Positions 8,325 to 16,190 of a DNA stretch of 64,000 bases are shown one piece after another (positions within the stretch are counted from its first letter, which is position 1; every line of letters starts with the position of its first letter). A model generated the notes under the pieces. It saw only the letters and a program-made list of their open reading frames with translations, ran no database searches and had not been told where the DNA came from. The translations under genes were made by a program, and so were the position numbers. The DNA comes from JBHIKY01 sp042139015 (GTDB lineage Bacteria > Bacillota > Bacilli > Bacillales > Marinococcaceae). The stretch covers positions 124,001 to 188,000 of the forward strand of contig NZ_JBHIKY010000006.1 of assembly GCF_042139015.1 (NCBI RefSeq). Reading direction: 5' to 3'.

Positions 8325-9128
8325 ATGGCTAGATTAGCTGTCTTAGAAGCGGCTGAGAGAGCAGAGTACCCATTGTTCGTACCGTTTATTATGGCCGGGG
8401 ATCCAAATGTGGAGACAACTATTGCCCTCGCATTGAAATTGCAGGAAACGGGTGCTCATATACTTGAGCTCGGAATTCCTTATTCTGACCCTCTGGCAGA
8501 CGGTCCAGTTTTACAGCGATCAGCAAAAAGAGCAATTGACGGAGGCATGAGTCTCAGCAGAGCACTGTCTATCGTGCCGGAAATGCGACGGAGCGGCCTT
8601 ACAATTCCAGTTATTATTTTTACTTATTATAATCCGGTGATGCGGATGGGGGAAGAAATTTTTCTTAATAAGGTAAAAGAAAACGAGGCAGACGGCATAT
8701 TAATTCCGGATCTCCCCTTTGAAGAAAGTACTGAATTGAGTCGAGCTGCAAAATGTAAAGAGCTTGCAAATATTTCACTGGTTGCTCCTACATCTGCAGG
8801 CAGAATAGAGAAAATAGCAAAAGCTGCAGAAGGTTTTTTATATTGTGTCTCAAGTTTAGGAGTTACAGGCACACGGGACAGCTTTCCTCCAGAAGCCTAC
8901 AAATTTATCGAAACGGTGAAAAAGCACAGTGACGTTCCGGTAGCAGTAGGATTTGGTATTTCCAATAATGAACAGGTAAAGAAATTAGAAGGTGCGTGTG
9001 CAGGCGTAATTGTCGGCAGCGCCATCATGAAAAAAGTCGAGGAAAAGCTTGAGGATTTGTCTAAGCCGGATAACAAAGAGGCGCTTAATGATATAAAATT
9101 ATTTGTTTCTTCTATAGTTTCGTCGTAA
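8325..9128 (+). CDS. trpA: Tryptophan synthase alpha subunit
   Basis: Cleaves indole-3-glycerol phosphate to indole, which is channelled to TrpB. The 267-aa TIM barrel shows FVPFIMAGDPN, ELGIPYSDPLADGPVLQRSA (carrying the catalytic Glu and Asp), and GILIPDLPFEE. The ATG directly follows the trpB stop, with GGGGAGG inside trpB as ribosome site. Last trp gene; the operon continues with hisC after 31 bp. Confidence 0.96.
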   Translation: MARLAVLEAAERAEYPLFVPFIMAGDPNVETTIALALKLQETGAHILELGIPYSDPLADGPVLQRSAKRAIDGGMSLSRALSIVPEMRRSGLTIPVIIFTYYNPVMRMGEEIFLNKVKENEADGILIPDLPFEESTELSRAAKCKELANISLVAPTSAGRIEKIAKAAEGFLYCVSSLGVTGTRDSFPPEAYKFIETVKKHSDVPVAVGFGISNNEQVKKLEGACAGVIVGSAIMKKVEEKLEDLSKPDNKEALNDIKLFVSSIVSS

Positions 9129-9159
9129 TATGGGGGAAGATGAAAAATGAGGAGACGGG

Positions 9160-10269
9160 GTGTATCCAATGAGAATAAAACCGCAATTATTAGGAATGGA
9201 GCCATACAAACCGGGAAAACCCATTGAAGAGGTAAAAAAAGAGCTTGGGCTCTCTGAGGTACAAAAGCTGGCATCAAATGAAAATCCTTTTGGTGCCTCT
9301 GAAAATGCAATAAAAGCAATCAGAGAGGCAGCTTCTAATCCGCAGATATATCCGGACGGCTATGCATCTGAGCTGCGCAGAGCAGTGGCAGAGCATGTAA
9401 ATGTAAAAGAACAGCAATTAATATTCGGAGCGGGTTCTGATGAGGTAATCCTGATGCTCTGCCGGTCATTATTAGGGCCGGATACGAACACTGTTATGGC
9501 CGCTCCAACTTTTTCACAATATAAACATAACGCCGTTATAGAAGGTGCAGAAATTAGAGAAGTACCATTGCGGGACGGGACCCACGATCTAAATGCTATG
9601 CTGAAGCTGATAGATGAAAATACGAGAATTGTATGGGTGTGTAACCCCAACAATCCTTCAGGGACTTATACGACAAAACGCGAATGGAGCCAATTTCTTG
9701 CAAGTGTCCCGGAGCATGTCCTTGTGGTTTCCGATGAAGCGTATAAAGAATATGTGACAGCAGAGGATTATCCTGATTCACTAAACGATTTAAATAGATA
9801 TAAAAATCTTATGATTCTCCGAACATTTTCAAAAGCGTACGGGCTGGCTTCACTTCGAATAGGGTATGGAATCGGGCACAGTGATTTTATACAGTCTCTT
9901 GATCCAGTCAGGCCACCATTCAATACAACAACTATTGCCCAGAAGGCGGCATTAGCAGCGGTCAAGGATCAAGCATATATTCAGGAATGCTTTCACCGCA
10001 ATTATAAAGGACTTGAAAAGCTCGAAACTTACTGTAAGCATAAAAACCTTGAATATCTGCCTTCGCAGGCTAATTTTATGCTGATATATACTGGAATTTC
10101 CGGTGATAAAATGTTCAGCTCCCTTCTACAAAAAGGGTATATTATCCGATCCGGGGAAGCATTGGGCTTTCCAAATGCGATCCGTGTCACTATTGGTTCG
10201 GATGAGCAGATGATTGGTTTTCTTGAGGCTTTTGAAGAAAGCCTGGAGGAGCATAAACAAATGTTGTAA
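9160..10269 (+). CDS. hisC: Histidinol-phosphate aminotransferase (also serves Phe/Tyr synthesis)
   Basis: PLP class I/II aminotransferase. Visible features are KLASNENPFG near the N terminus, CNPNNPSGTY, SDEAYKEY and the PLP-lysine motif RTFSKAYGLASLRIGYGIG. The start is either GTG at 9160 (5 nt after AGGAG) or ATG at 9169, which gives MRIKPQL and aligns better with relatives. As in B. subtilis, hisC sits in the trp-tyr cluster away from the other his genes, consistent with use of both imidazole-acetol phosphate and aromatic keto acids. Confidence 0.93.
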   Translation: MYPMRIKPQLLGMEPYKPGKPIEEVKKELGLSEVQKLASNENPFGASENAIKAIREAASNPQIYPDGYASELRRAVAEHVNVKEQQLIFGAGSDEVILMLCRSLLGPDTNTVMAAPTFSQYKHNAVIEGAEIREVPLRDGTHDLNAMLKLIDENTRIVWVCNPNNPSGTYTTKREWSQFLASVPEHVLVVSDEAYKEYVTAEDYPDSLNDLNRYKNLMILRTFSKAYGLASLRIGYGIGHSDFIQSLDPVRPPFNTTTIAQKAALAAVKDQAYIQECFHRNYKGLEKLETYCKHKNLEYLPSQANFMLIYTGISGDKMFSSLLQKGYIIRSGEALGFPNAIRVTIGSDEQMIGFLEAFEESLEEHKQML

Positions 10270-10290
10270 CGATAGGAGTGGAGAAGACTA

Positions 10291-11424
10291 ATGTCTCCCG
10301 AAAATAACCATGGGGATTTACGCACAAAAAGAAAGATATGTGTAGTTGGGATGGGTTTGATAGGCGGTTCCATTGCATTAGCAATAAAGGATGAACATGA
10401 CGTATACATCCATGGAGTCGATATTGATGATAAACAGTTGAAACTCGCTCAATCCCTGCAGATAATAGATGAAGGCACGTATAGTATACAAGAAGGCGTC
10501 CGTAATGCTGACCTCGTAATTCTGGCCACTCCTGTAACGAAAACGGAGCTCATCTTAAAAAAACTCGAACAGGCTGACTTAAAAGAAGGTGCCATTGTTA
10601 CGGACGTTGGGAGCACGAAGTCACGAATTTTTCATGCTTCTGCAGAACTTCACAAAAATGGAGTCACATTTATTGGCGGCCACCCAATGGCAGGATCTCA
10701 CAAAAGCGGGGTCCAGGCAGCTATGGGCCGTCTATTTGAGAACGCCTTTTATGTGCTTACGCCAAGCGGCAATACACACGCGAATAAAGTAATACAGCTG
10801 CAAAATTGGCTTAAGGGGACAAAAGCCAGGTTTATTCAAATGACGCCTGAGCAGCATGACCGACTGGCTGGGCTGATCAGTCATTTTCCTCATATAATTT
10901 CCGCCGCGCTAGTTCATCAAGTTAAAAACACTGAATCCGACAGCGCTCTTGCAACAAGGCTGGCGGCAGGAGGATTTCGTGATATTACGAGAATTGCCTC
11001 CGCAAGCCCAGTCATGTGGAGAGATGTTTTACTCCATAATAAAGAAATAATTCTTACATTGCTGGCGGAATGGAAAAATGAAATGAGTGAGATAGAGAGT
11101 ATGATTGCAGCGGATGACGAGGAACGCATCCTCAATTACTTTCTAACCGCAAAATCATTTCGGGACGGCCTCCCGGCAAAAGAAAAAGGAGCATTGCCAT
11201 CCTTTTACGATCTATTTGTGGATGTGCCTGACCACCCGGGTGTGATCTCAGATGTAACGGGCATTTTAGGAAAAGCAGGCATCAGTATCACTAACATCCG
11301 AATAATTGAAACCAGAGAAGATATTATGGGGGTCCTGCAGCTTTCTTTCCGTACAGACATTGACCGTGAGGATGGACGGCTTCAATTAGAGAATGCTCTT
11401 TATGACACATACACCATGTCTTAA
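10291..11424 (+). CDS. tyrA: Prephenate dehydrogenase with C-terminal ACT domain
   Basis: Oxidises prephenate to 4-hydroxyphenylpyruvate with NAD for tyrosine synthesis. The 377-aa product has an N-terminal Rossmann motif VVGMGLIGGSIALAI (about residues 14-28), the GGHPMAGSHKSGV active-site segment, and a C-terminal ACT domain starting LFVDVPDHPGVISDV, probably the Tyr-feedback site. The ribosome-site region GATAGGAGTGGAGA (10271-10284) is exactly complementary to the loop of the putative small RNA at about 12.0 kb. Last biosynthetic gene of the cluster here. Confidence 0.95.
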   Translation: MSPENNHGDLRTKRKICVVGMGLIGGSIALAIKDEHDVYIHGVDIDDKQLKLAQSLQIIDEGTYSIQEGVRNADLVILATPVTKTELILKKLEQADLKEGAIVTDVGSTKSRIFHASAELHKNGVTFIGGHPMAGSHKSGVQAAMGRLFENAFYVLTPSGNTHANKVIQLQNWLKGTKARFIQMTPEQHDRLAGLISHFPHIISAALVHQVKNTESDSALATRLAAGGFRDITRIASASPVMWRDVLLHNKEIILTLLAEWKNEMSEIESMIAADDEERILNYFLTAKSFRDGLPAKEKGALPSFYDLFVDVPDHPGVISDVTGILGKAGISITNIRIIETREDIMGVLQLSFRTDIDREDGRLQLENALYDTYTMS

Positions 11425-11441
11425 TTGGTGGTGAGAGGCAC

Positions 11442-11588
11442 GTGTTTACATTATACAAGACGACCTGTGGAGAAATAAAAGGGCCGCACATCACCTGCAC
11501 AGCGCAGGCGAAGGTTAAAATTCACACCACACGAAAATTAAGTAAGTTTAAAGGAGATAATTCAACCAATTGTATGATAATTGGTTGA
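11442..11588 (+). other. 48-codon ORF after tyrA, possible degraded remnant
   Basis: A GTG preceded by GGTGGTGAGAGG opens 48 codons, beginning VFTLYKTTCGEIKGPH. It occupies the position where B. subtilis has aroE (EPSP synthase, whose N terminus carries a GEI-x-x-PGDKS motif). The GEIKGPH stretch faintly resembles that, but the PGDKSISHR signature is absent and the frame closes at once. It may be a relic or chance. Confidence 0.2.
11562..11588. repeat. Perfect 10-bp inverted repeat
   Basis: TCAACCAATT (11562-11571, with 11572-11578 as a 7-nt loop) and AATTGGTTGA (11579-11588) are perfect reverse complements. No T-tract follows, so it is not a classical terminator. It could be an operator or a 3'-end stabilising hairpin for the trp-tyr transcript. 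Confidence 0.5.
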
Positions 11589-11648
11589 TAAATTTCTCTT
11601 CAATCCATGCCACATAAGCACTTTAAAAATTCTATTTTAGTCATAATA

Positions 11649-11704
11649 GAATCAATTTTATAAATGCTATTTTGAATATAAAACACGAACATGAACATTC
11701 GATT
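11649..11704. repeat. Dispersed repeat (copy 2, interrupted)
   Basis: This stretch matches the repeat at 121-175 (gaatcaattt, aaatgctatt, gaacattcga) but breaks off where the next repeat element begins. A piece like the missing end, aattcattca, reappears at about 11940. This suggests the element at 11696-11884 was inserted into a second copy. Function unknown. Confidence 0.5.
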
Positions 11705-11884
11705 GTAGCGTAAGTCGACGGCTCCAGGTCGATTAAAACCGGCCACGTTCTGTGGCCAACATCGACACTAGCACCTCGTGTGCGTCGCGGGAAAAGCTTG
11801 AGGTGAAGACCCCACAGGCAGTTTGCTGCTGAGGAGGCTGAGGCCAAGCCCGTGGAAAGCGTTCGCCGAAAGCGAAATCGAATG
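11696..11884 (-). repeat. Bacillaceae dispersed repeat, reverse orientation, with 9-bp terminal inverted repeats
   Basis: CATTCGATT (11696-11704) and AATCGAATG (11876-11884) are perfect inverted ends. Read on the minus strand, the interior (acgctttccacgggcttg ... cgatgttggccac ... ccggttttaatcgac) closely matches the element at 41.5 kb. Repeats built around CGCTTTCCGCGGG are common between genes in Bacillaceae; they encode no protein I recognise. It may be a non-autonomous mobile element. Confidence 0.6.
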
Positions 11885-11977
11885 ATATATAGAAAATATA
11901 TGTTATTGTTCGTATCCTCTGTTGCGATATGGACTTATGAAATTCATTCAATAATATAAATAAATTTTAATAAAACA

Positions 11978-12005
11978 TTGACACCTATATGTATTTCGTT
12001 ATAAT
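11978..12005 (+). promoter_or_regulatory. Promoter of the putative small RNA or ypiA leader
   Basis: A perfect TTGACA (11978-11983) and a perfect TATAAT (12000-12005) are spaced by 16 bp. This is one of the best sigma-A promoters in the window, yet the next coding sequence starts almost 300 bp downstream beyond a terminator, implying a short transcript. Confidence 0.75.
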
Positions 12006-12011
12006 AAAAGT

Positions 12012-12107
12012 AGCGTATGGTTTCTCTCCACTCCTATCCATACTCTTTATTTTGAATAGCATTTTGCTAGCCCGATTTGTAAGCGTTTACTTATCGGGTC
12101 TTTTTTT
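12012..12107 (+). ncRNA. Putative small RNA with a C-rich loop complementary to the tyrA ribosome site
   Basis: Between the promoter and an intrinsic terminator lies a transcript of about 95 nt. The 5' hairpin has stem GTATGG/CCATAC (12015-12020, 12038-12043) and a 17-nt loop rich in C and U. Bases 12025-12038 (TCTCCACTCCTATC) are perfectly complementary to GATAGGAGTGGAGA at the tyrA Shine-Dalgarno site; nine bases also match the aroF site. C-rich loops that pair with ribosome sites are typical of Firmicute trans-acting small RNAs. Alternatively it is an attenuated leader of ypiA. I recognise no known RNA family. Confidence 0.5.
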
Positions 12108-12108
12108 A
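12069..12108 (+). terminator. Terminator of the putative small RNA
   Basis: CCCGAT (12071-12076) pairs with ATCGGG (12093-12098), and GTAA with TTAC inside it, followed by TCTTTTTTTATTT. It is a clear intrinsic terminator about 190 bp before ypiA. Confidence 0.82.
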
Positions 12109-12298
12109 TTTCAAAAATGATATGCATGATTAAGGAAAATTTAATGAAGTAGCCAGAGCCGGATGTCAATGGTGCCGGACCACAATGGCCATTATAAGAT
12201 ATTTACGCACCACTAAGGGCCTTTGATATAATTTTATGCCCTGCCTGTGATAAGATTTAATTAAAATGCCGAACAATGAAAAGTCGAGGTGACCCACC

Positions 12299-13564
12299 AT
12301 GAATAATAGAATACAGGAAGGCTTAACCCTGCTGCAAAAAGGAGACACAGAAAACGGACTTGAGCAATTAGCACTGGCAGAAAAAGATGCTTCCCACCAG
12401 GAAAAATATGATCTTATATTACTTTATCAAGAAATGGGCAGAGCGGATAAAGCGAAGCCGCTTCTTGAAGAGCTGATACGACTATATCCTGATGAAGGTG
12501 AATTGTATGTAATGATAGCGGAGACGTCTATAGATCTTGATCAAGAGGATGACGCGATTGAATGGCTGCTGGAGGTCTCTGGAGAGGACAATGTGTATTT
12601 GCAGGCGCAAATGCTGCTGGCTGATTTATATCAGCTGCAGGGACTGGATGAAGCAGCTGAAGATAAACTAAGAAAGGCATTGGAGATTGCTCCTGAGGAA
12701 CCGGTTCTTTTAGCAGGACTGGCTGATTTTTATTTAGAGCGGGGAGATTTTTCAAAAAGCATTCCTTATTTAAAGCAGGCAGAAAGACTTGGATTTACAT
12801 TTCCGGAGGGCAGTCTTGATCTGCGACTTGCTGAAGCTTACAGTGCCACCGGAGAGTTTGAAGATGCCCTCCGCCACTATGAAATAGGGTTAAAAGAGAA
12901 AAAAGAGACGCAGGCCATGTTCGGATATGGATTCACGGCTCTGCAGTTAAATGAATATAAGCTTGCTGCAGAACAATTAGAAGCGTTAAAAAGTATGGAT
13001 CCGGAATTTGTCACTCTTTATCCATATCTTGTCCGGGCCTATGAAGGTGCTCAAATGCATGAAGAAGCTCTTAAAGCAGCAGAGGAAGGCCTCTCTGTTG
13101 ACGAGTTTAATGATGGGCTGTTTACAGAGGCAGGGAAACTTTCTTTATCACTTGGCGATGAAATATCGGCAGAAAGACGTTTAAAAGAAGCGCTTGCTTT
13201 GAATCCTGCTAATTCGGAAGCTGGTCTATCACTTCTTGCTATGTGGGACAGACAGGAGGATTTTGATTCAATAATTGAGCTTGCTTCCCATTTAAGCGAG
13301 CTTGGGGAAGAAGATCCCCGGTTGACCTGGTATCAGGGAAGAGCGTATTTTGAAACAGAAAAAGATAAAAAAGCAATGGAGTGCTATGAGAAAGCATATA
13401 CATCATATCAGGAGGACCCTGAATTTTTAGAAGAATTCGGCCGGCTGTTATTGGAAGCAGGGCAGCGTGGAAAGGCAGAAGCTGTATTGAAAGAAGCATT
13501 AATGCTTGATCCTTCTAATCAAGAAATTACTTATCTGCTGGAGGAGCTTGAGAGTCGCGGCTGA
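12299..13564 (+). CDS. ypiA: TPR-repeat protein YpiA
   Basis: A 421-aa soluble, acidic protein made almost entirely of tetratricopeptide-like helical repeats, for example the segments around DKAKPLLEELIRLYPDEGEL, DEAAEDKLRKALEIAPEEP, FEDALRHYEIGL and KKAMECYEKAYTSYQEDPEF. It matches the length and position of B. subtilis YpiA, just upstream of ypiB. TPR proteins bind other proteins; the partner and role are not known. GAGGTG precedes the ATG. No signal peptide or membrane segment. Confidence 0.88.
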   Translation: MNNRIQEGLTLLQKGDTENGLEQLALAEKDASHQEKYDLILLYQEMGRADKAKPLLEELIRLYPDEGELYVMIAETSIDLDQEDDAIEWLLEVSGEDNVYLQAQMLLADLYQLQGLDEAAEDKLRKALEIAPEEPVLLAGLADFYLERGDFSKSIPYLKQAERLGFTFPEGSLDLRLAEAYSATGEFEDALRHYEIGLKEKKETQAMFGYGFTALQLNEYKLAAEQLEALKSMDPEFVTLYPYLVRAYEGAQMHEEALKAAEEGLSVDEFNDGLFTEAGKLSLSLGDEISAERRLKEALALNPANSEAGLSLLAMWDRQEDFDSIIELASHLSELGEEDPRLTWYQGRAYFETEKDKKAMECYEKAYTSYQEDPEFLEEFGRLLLEAGQRGKAEAVLKEALMLDPSNQEITYLLEELESRG

Positions 13565-13681
13565 AAATCATTATAATCAGTACTTTGCAAGCAGGATTCT
13601 ACTATTATCCCGTCGAAAAAGTGTTTATGGGTCTGATTTACAGTTGGAAAGGTGCTGTTCATAAATACAGGAGGGGTATGG

Positions 13682-14227
13682 ATGAATGATTCAATTTCTG
13701 TATGGGAGAAAAGAGACTTTTTAAAAGCCTTCTTAAAAGGGCATAAATTGAAGAGAAGAGAATGTGCATGGCTGTTAAATTATCTACTTAGTGACGACGA
13801 TCTGCTTAAGCATGTCCATATTGTGGAAAAAGCTGAGTTCTGCCCTAAGGCTTTGATCATTTCTTCAGCAGCGGCAGACCAGATGCCGTTCACCTTTCAT
13901 AAGCATCAATACGTAACAATGGATGCGGAAAAAACGTTTCATGATATACGTCTGCATCCTGATGAAGAAGTGTATATTCAATTAAATTTTCCTGAGTCCG
14001 ATACCGATTATTTATATAAATCAGTTCTGGAAGAAAACCCTTATCTTCCCGGGCAGAAAGAAGAAAAACTGAGTGCCAGGCTGTTTGCAGAATTCATAAC
14101 AGACGAGGCGCTAAAGGCATATGAAAGAAACGAATTACAAAAAGAAATAGATGCAGCATTAGACAGGCGGGATAAACAGGCATTCTCCCGCTTAAGCTCA
14201 GAATTAAATGCGCTTGAAACCGATTGA
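13682..14227 (+). CDS. ypiB: UPF0302/IDEAL-domain protein YpiB
   Basis: A 181-aa protein with an N-terminal UPF0302 domain (ISVWEKRDFLKAFLKGHKLK) and a C-terminal IDEAL-type motif (EIDAALDRRDKQAFSRL). B. subtilis YpiB has the same length and lies between ypiA and ypiF, and is linked to processing or stability of the qcr transcript region. The ATG at 13682 follows GGAGGGG closely; an in-frame GTG at 13652 is upstream of the ribosome site. A terminator follows. Confidence 0.88.
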   Translation: MNDSISVWEKRDFLKAFLKGHKLKRRECAWLLNYLLSDDDLLKHVHIVEKAEFCPKALIISSAAADQMPFTFHKHQYVTMDAEKTFHDIRLHPDEEVYIQLNFPESDTDYLYKSVLEENPYLPGQKEEKLSARLFAEFITDEALKAYERNELQKEIDAALDRRDKQAFSRLSSELNALETD

Positions 14228-14246
14228 TTCTTTCCTTGTGGCTGAC

Positions 14247-14293
14247 AAAAAGAAAAGCTGGTTCCGGGGATTCACCGGTCAGCTTTTCTTTTA
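14247..14293 (+). terminator. Terminator after ypiB
   Basis: AAAAGAAAAGCTG is matched by CAGCTTTTCTTTT, giving a stem of about 12 bp with a T-rich end. It separates ypiA-ypiB from ypiF and qcrABC. Confidence 0.8.
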
Positions 14294-14347
14294 GGAAAGG
14301 AATAATTTCACAAAATGTTCATGATTTATATAAAGGTGGTCACACTA

Positions 14348-14809
14348 ATGAAATGGATACCAAATGACATTGCCCAATATGAACAAGAAAAAGCTTATAT
14401 TGATACCGCTCTTGTGCCGCTATTAGCTTTGGATTTTCACAACGATATAAAACATACGGCCGCGATGGCTGAATTTACATCGCTGATGACGGGGGAAGTC
14501 GAAAAACAGTTTCGCGGGCGAATGCTTCTTACGCCGCCGTTTACTTACTTAAAAAATAATGATTTTAATGACAACCTGACTTCTTTGAAAGAATGGCTGT
14601 CCTCTATGAAAGATAGCGGTATAAAACATGTTGTTTTTATTACTTCTGATCCTTTGTGGAAAAAAGCAGAGGCTGAAATTGATGAACTATTGTTATGGAT
14701 GCCGCTTGTACCTTTTGAAAATATGGATACGTCGTATAAACGTCAGATCATCTCCGAACAGATTAAACAAATATTGCCATTACTTCTTGATAAATGGAAA
14801 AATGAGTAG
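14348..14809 (+). CDS. ypiF: DUF2487 protein YpiF
   Basis: A 153-aa soluble protein; the start MKWIPNDIAQYEQEKAYIDTAL resembles B. subtilis YpiF, and it is placed just upstream of qcrA as there. The ATG follows AAAGGTGGT; in-frame ATGs upstream (14315, 14321) lack a ribosome site. Function is unknown; its conserved link to the cytochrome bc operon suggests a connection to that complex, but nothing in the sequence proves it. Confidence 0.82.
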   Translation: MKWIPNDIAQYEQEKAYIDTALVPLLALDFHNDIKHTAAMAEFTSLMTGEVEKQFRGRMLLTPPFTYLKNNDFNDNLTSLKEWLSSMKDSGIKHVVFITSDPLWKKAEAEIDELLLWMPLVPFENMDTSYKRQIISEQIKQILPLLLDKWKNE

Positions 14810-14845
14810 TTTGATGAACATGCTTTGAAATCGCTCTACAAAAGA

Positions 14846-14875
14846 TTGACAGCGTATTGATGACTAGGCTATCAT
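14846..14875 (+). promoter_or_regulatory. qcrABC promoter
   Basis: TTGACA (14846-14851) and TATCAT (14870-14875), 18 bp apart, lie about 75 bp upstream of qcrA, just after ypiF. In B. subtilis the qcr operon also has its own promoter here. Confidence 0.65.
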
Positions 14876-14951
14876 GAGTATGTCCTAGTTTTGAATTGTG
14901 TGTGTAATTTTCGTCCGGAAGGACTGAATCTATACAGCAGGGGGGGGAAAT

Positions 14952-15455
14952 ATGTTGAGTGAAAAAAATCATAATGTATCACGGCGCCAATTTCTGACGT
15001 ATACGCTTACAGGTGTAGGAGGCTTTATGGCGGCGGGGATGATCATGCCGATGGCCCGGTTTGCAATTGATCCGGTATTGAAGGCTGCTGGTGAGGGTGA
15101 CATGAATGCGGTTGCAGAAGTGGATGAACTGACGGAAGAACCGCAGCGGTTTGATTTCTCCTTCGAACAGCAGGATGCCTGGTATAGCTCAGAAGTTACA
15201 GAGACAGCCTGGATTTATCGGGAAGGTGATGAAATCACGGCGCTGTCACCAACATGTACTCATTTGGGCTGCACCGTGAACTGGAATGCGAATCCGGAGC
15301 ACGAAAATAATTATTTTTGTCCATGCCACGGAGGCCGTTTTGAAAAAGATGGTACGAACATTGCCGGGACACCGCCGACGGAACCACTTCACAAATATCA
15401 GGTGGAAGTGCGGGACGGTACTGTATACTTAGGTAATTCAGAACCACAAATTTAG
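14952..15455 (+). CDS. qcrA: Menaquinol:cytochrome c reductase Rieske iron-sulfur subunit
   Basis: The 167-aa [2Fe-2S] subunit of the bc complex, which takes electrons from menaquinol. An N-terminal twin-arginine motif SRRQFL and a hydrophobic anchor (residues about 13-35) are followed by the Rieske ligand pairs CTHLGC and CPCHGG. Same length as B. subtilis QcrA. The run of Gs before the ATG (GGGGGGG) gives a strong ribosome site. First gene of qcrABC. Confidence 0.97.
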   Translation: MLSEKNHNVSRRQFLTYTLTGVGGFMAAGMIMPMARFAIDPVLKAAGEGDMNAVAEVDELTEEPQRFDFSFEQQDAWYSSEVTETAWIYREGDEITALSPTCTHLGCTVNWNANPEHENNYFCPCHGGRFEKDGTNIAGTPPTEPLHKYQVEVRDGTVYLGNSEPQI

Positions 15456-15469
15456 GAGGGGCGTCATTT

Positions 15470-16144
15470 ATGTTACAACGTGTGTATGATTGGGTGGATG
15501 AACGCCTTGATATAACTCCGATGTGGCGTGATATCGCTGACCACGAAGTGCCTGAGCACGTCAATCCGGCTCATCACTTTTCGGCGTTCGTTTACTGTTT
15601 TGGGGGATTGACGTTTTTTATTACCGTCATCCAAATTTTATCTGGAATGTTTTTAACAATGTATTATGTCCCGGACATAGTAAACGCTTATGAATCAGTT
15701 CGTTATCTTCAAGGAGAGGTAGCATTCGGACTTATCGTACGGGGAATGCACCACTGGGGAGCAAGTCTGGTTATCGTAATGATGTTTTTACATACATTGC
15801 GCGTTTTCTTTACAGGTTCCTATAAACGGCCGCGTGAATTAAACTGGGTCGTAGGTGTACTTATCTTTTTTGTTATGCTCGGTTTAGGTTTTACAGGTTA
15901 TTTACTTCCGTGGGATATGAAAGCTTACTTTGCTACAGTCGTTGGTCTTGAAATTGCAGAAAGTGTGCCGGTCATCGGAACACTCGCTAAGACTCTGCTG
16001 GCAGGGGACCCGGAAATTATCGGAGCACAGACGTTAACTAGATTCTTTGCGATTCACGTGTTTTTCCTGCCGGGAGCACTGCTCGGCTTGCTGGCTGCTC
16101 ACTTTATAATGATCCGAAGACAGGGTATCTCAGGGCCATTGTAA
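15470..16144 (+). CDS. qcrB: Menaquinol:cytochrome c reductase cytochrome b subunit
   Basis: A 224-aa membrane protein of the b6 type: four hydrophobic helices with the haem-ligand histidines in MHHWGASLVIVMMFLHTLRVF and RFFAIHVFFLPGALLGLLAAH, and the quinone-site segment GYLLPWDMKAY. Like other Bacillus QcrB it covers only the first half of mitochondrial cytochrome b; the second half is the N-terminal part of QcrC. A 14-bp gap after qcrA contains GGAGGGG. Confidence 0.97.
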   Translation: MLQRVYDWVDERLDITPMWRDIADHEVPEHVNPAHHFSAFVYCFGGLTFFITVIQILSGMFLTMYYVPDIVNAYESVRYLQGEVAFGLIVRGMHHWGASLVIVMMFLHTLRVFFTGSYKRPRELNWVVGVLIFFVMLGLGFTGYLLPWDMKAYFATVVGLEIAESVPVIGTLAKTLLAGDPEIIGAQTLTRFFAIHVFFLPGALLGLLAAHFIMIRRQGISGPL

Positions 16145-16190
16145 AAAGCAGGTACGTATGGACACGAATACATTTTAGGAGGGAAACCTT

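Noticed and set aside
11641..11951. Reverse ORFs of 68 and 72 codons
   Set aside because: They lie within the dispersed repeat and its flanks, with no ribosome site or recognisable domain.
12222..12252. Possible second promoter (TTGATA ... GATAAG) close to ypiA
   Set aside because: Match is weak at the -10; recorded here only because ypiA needs some promoter if the upstream terminator works.
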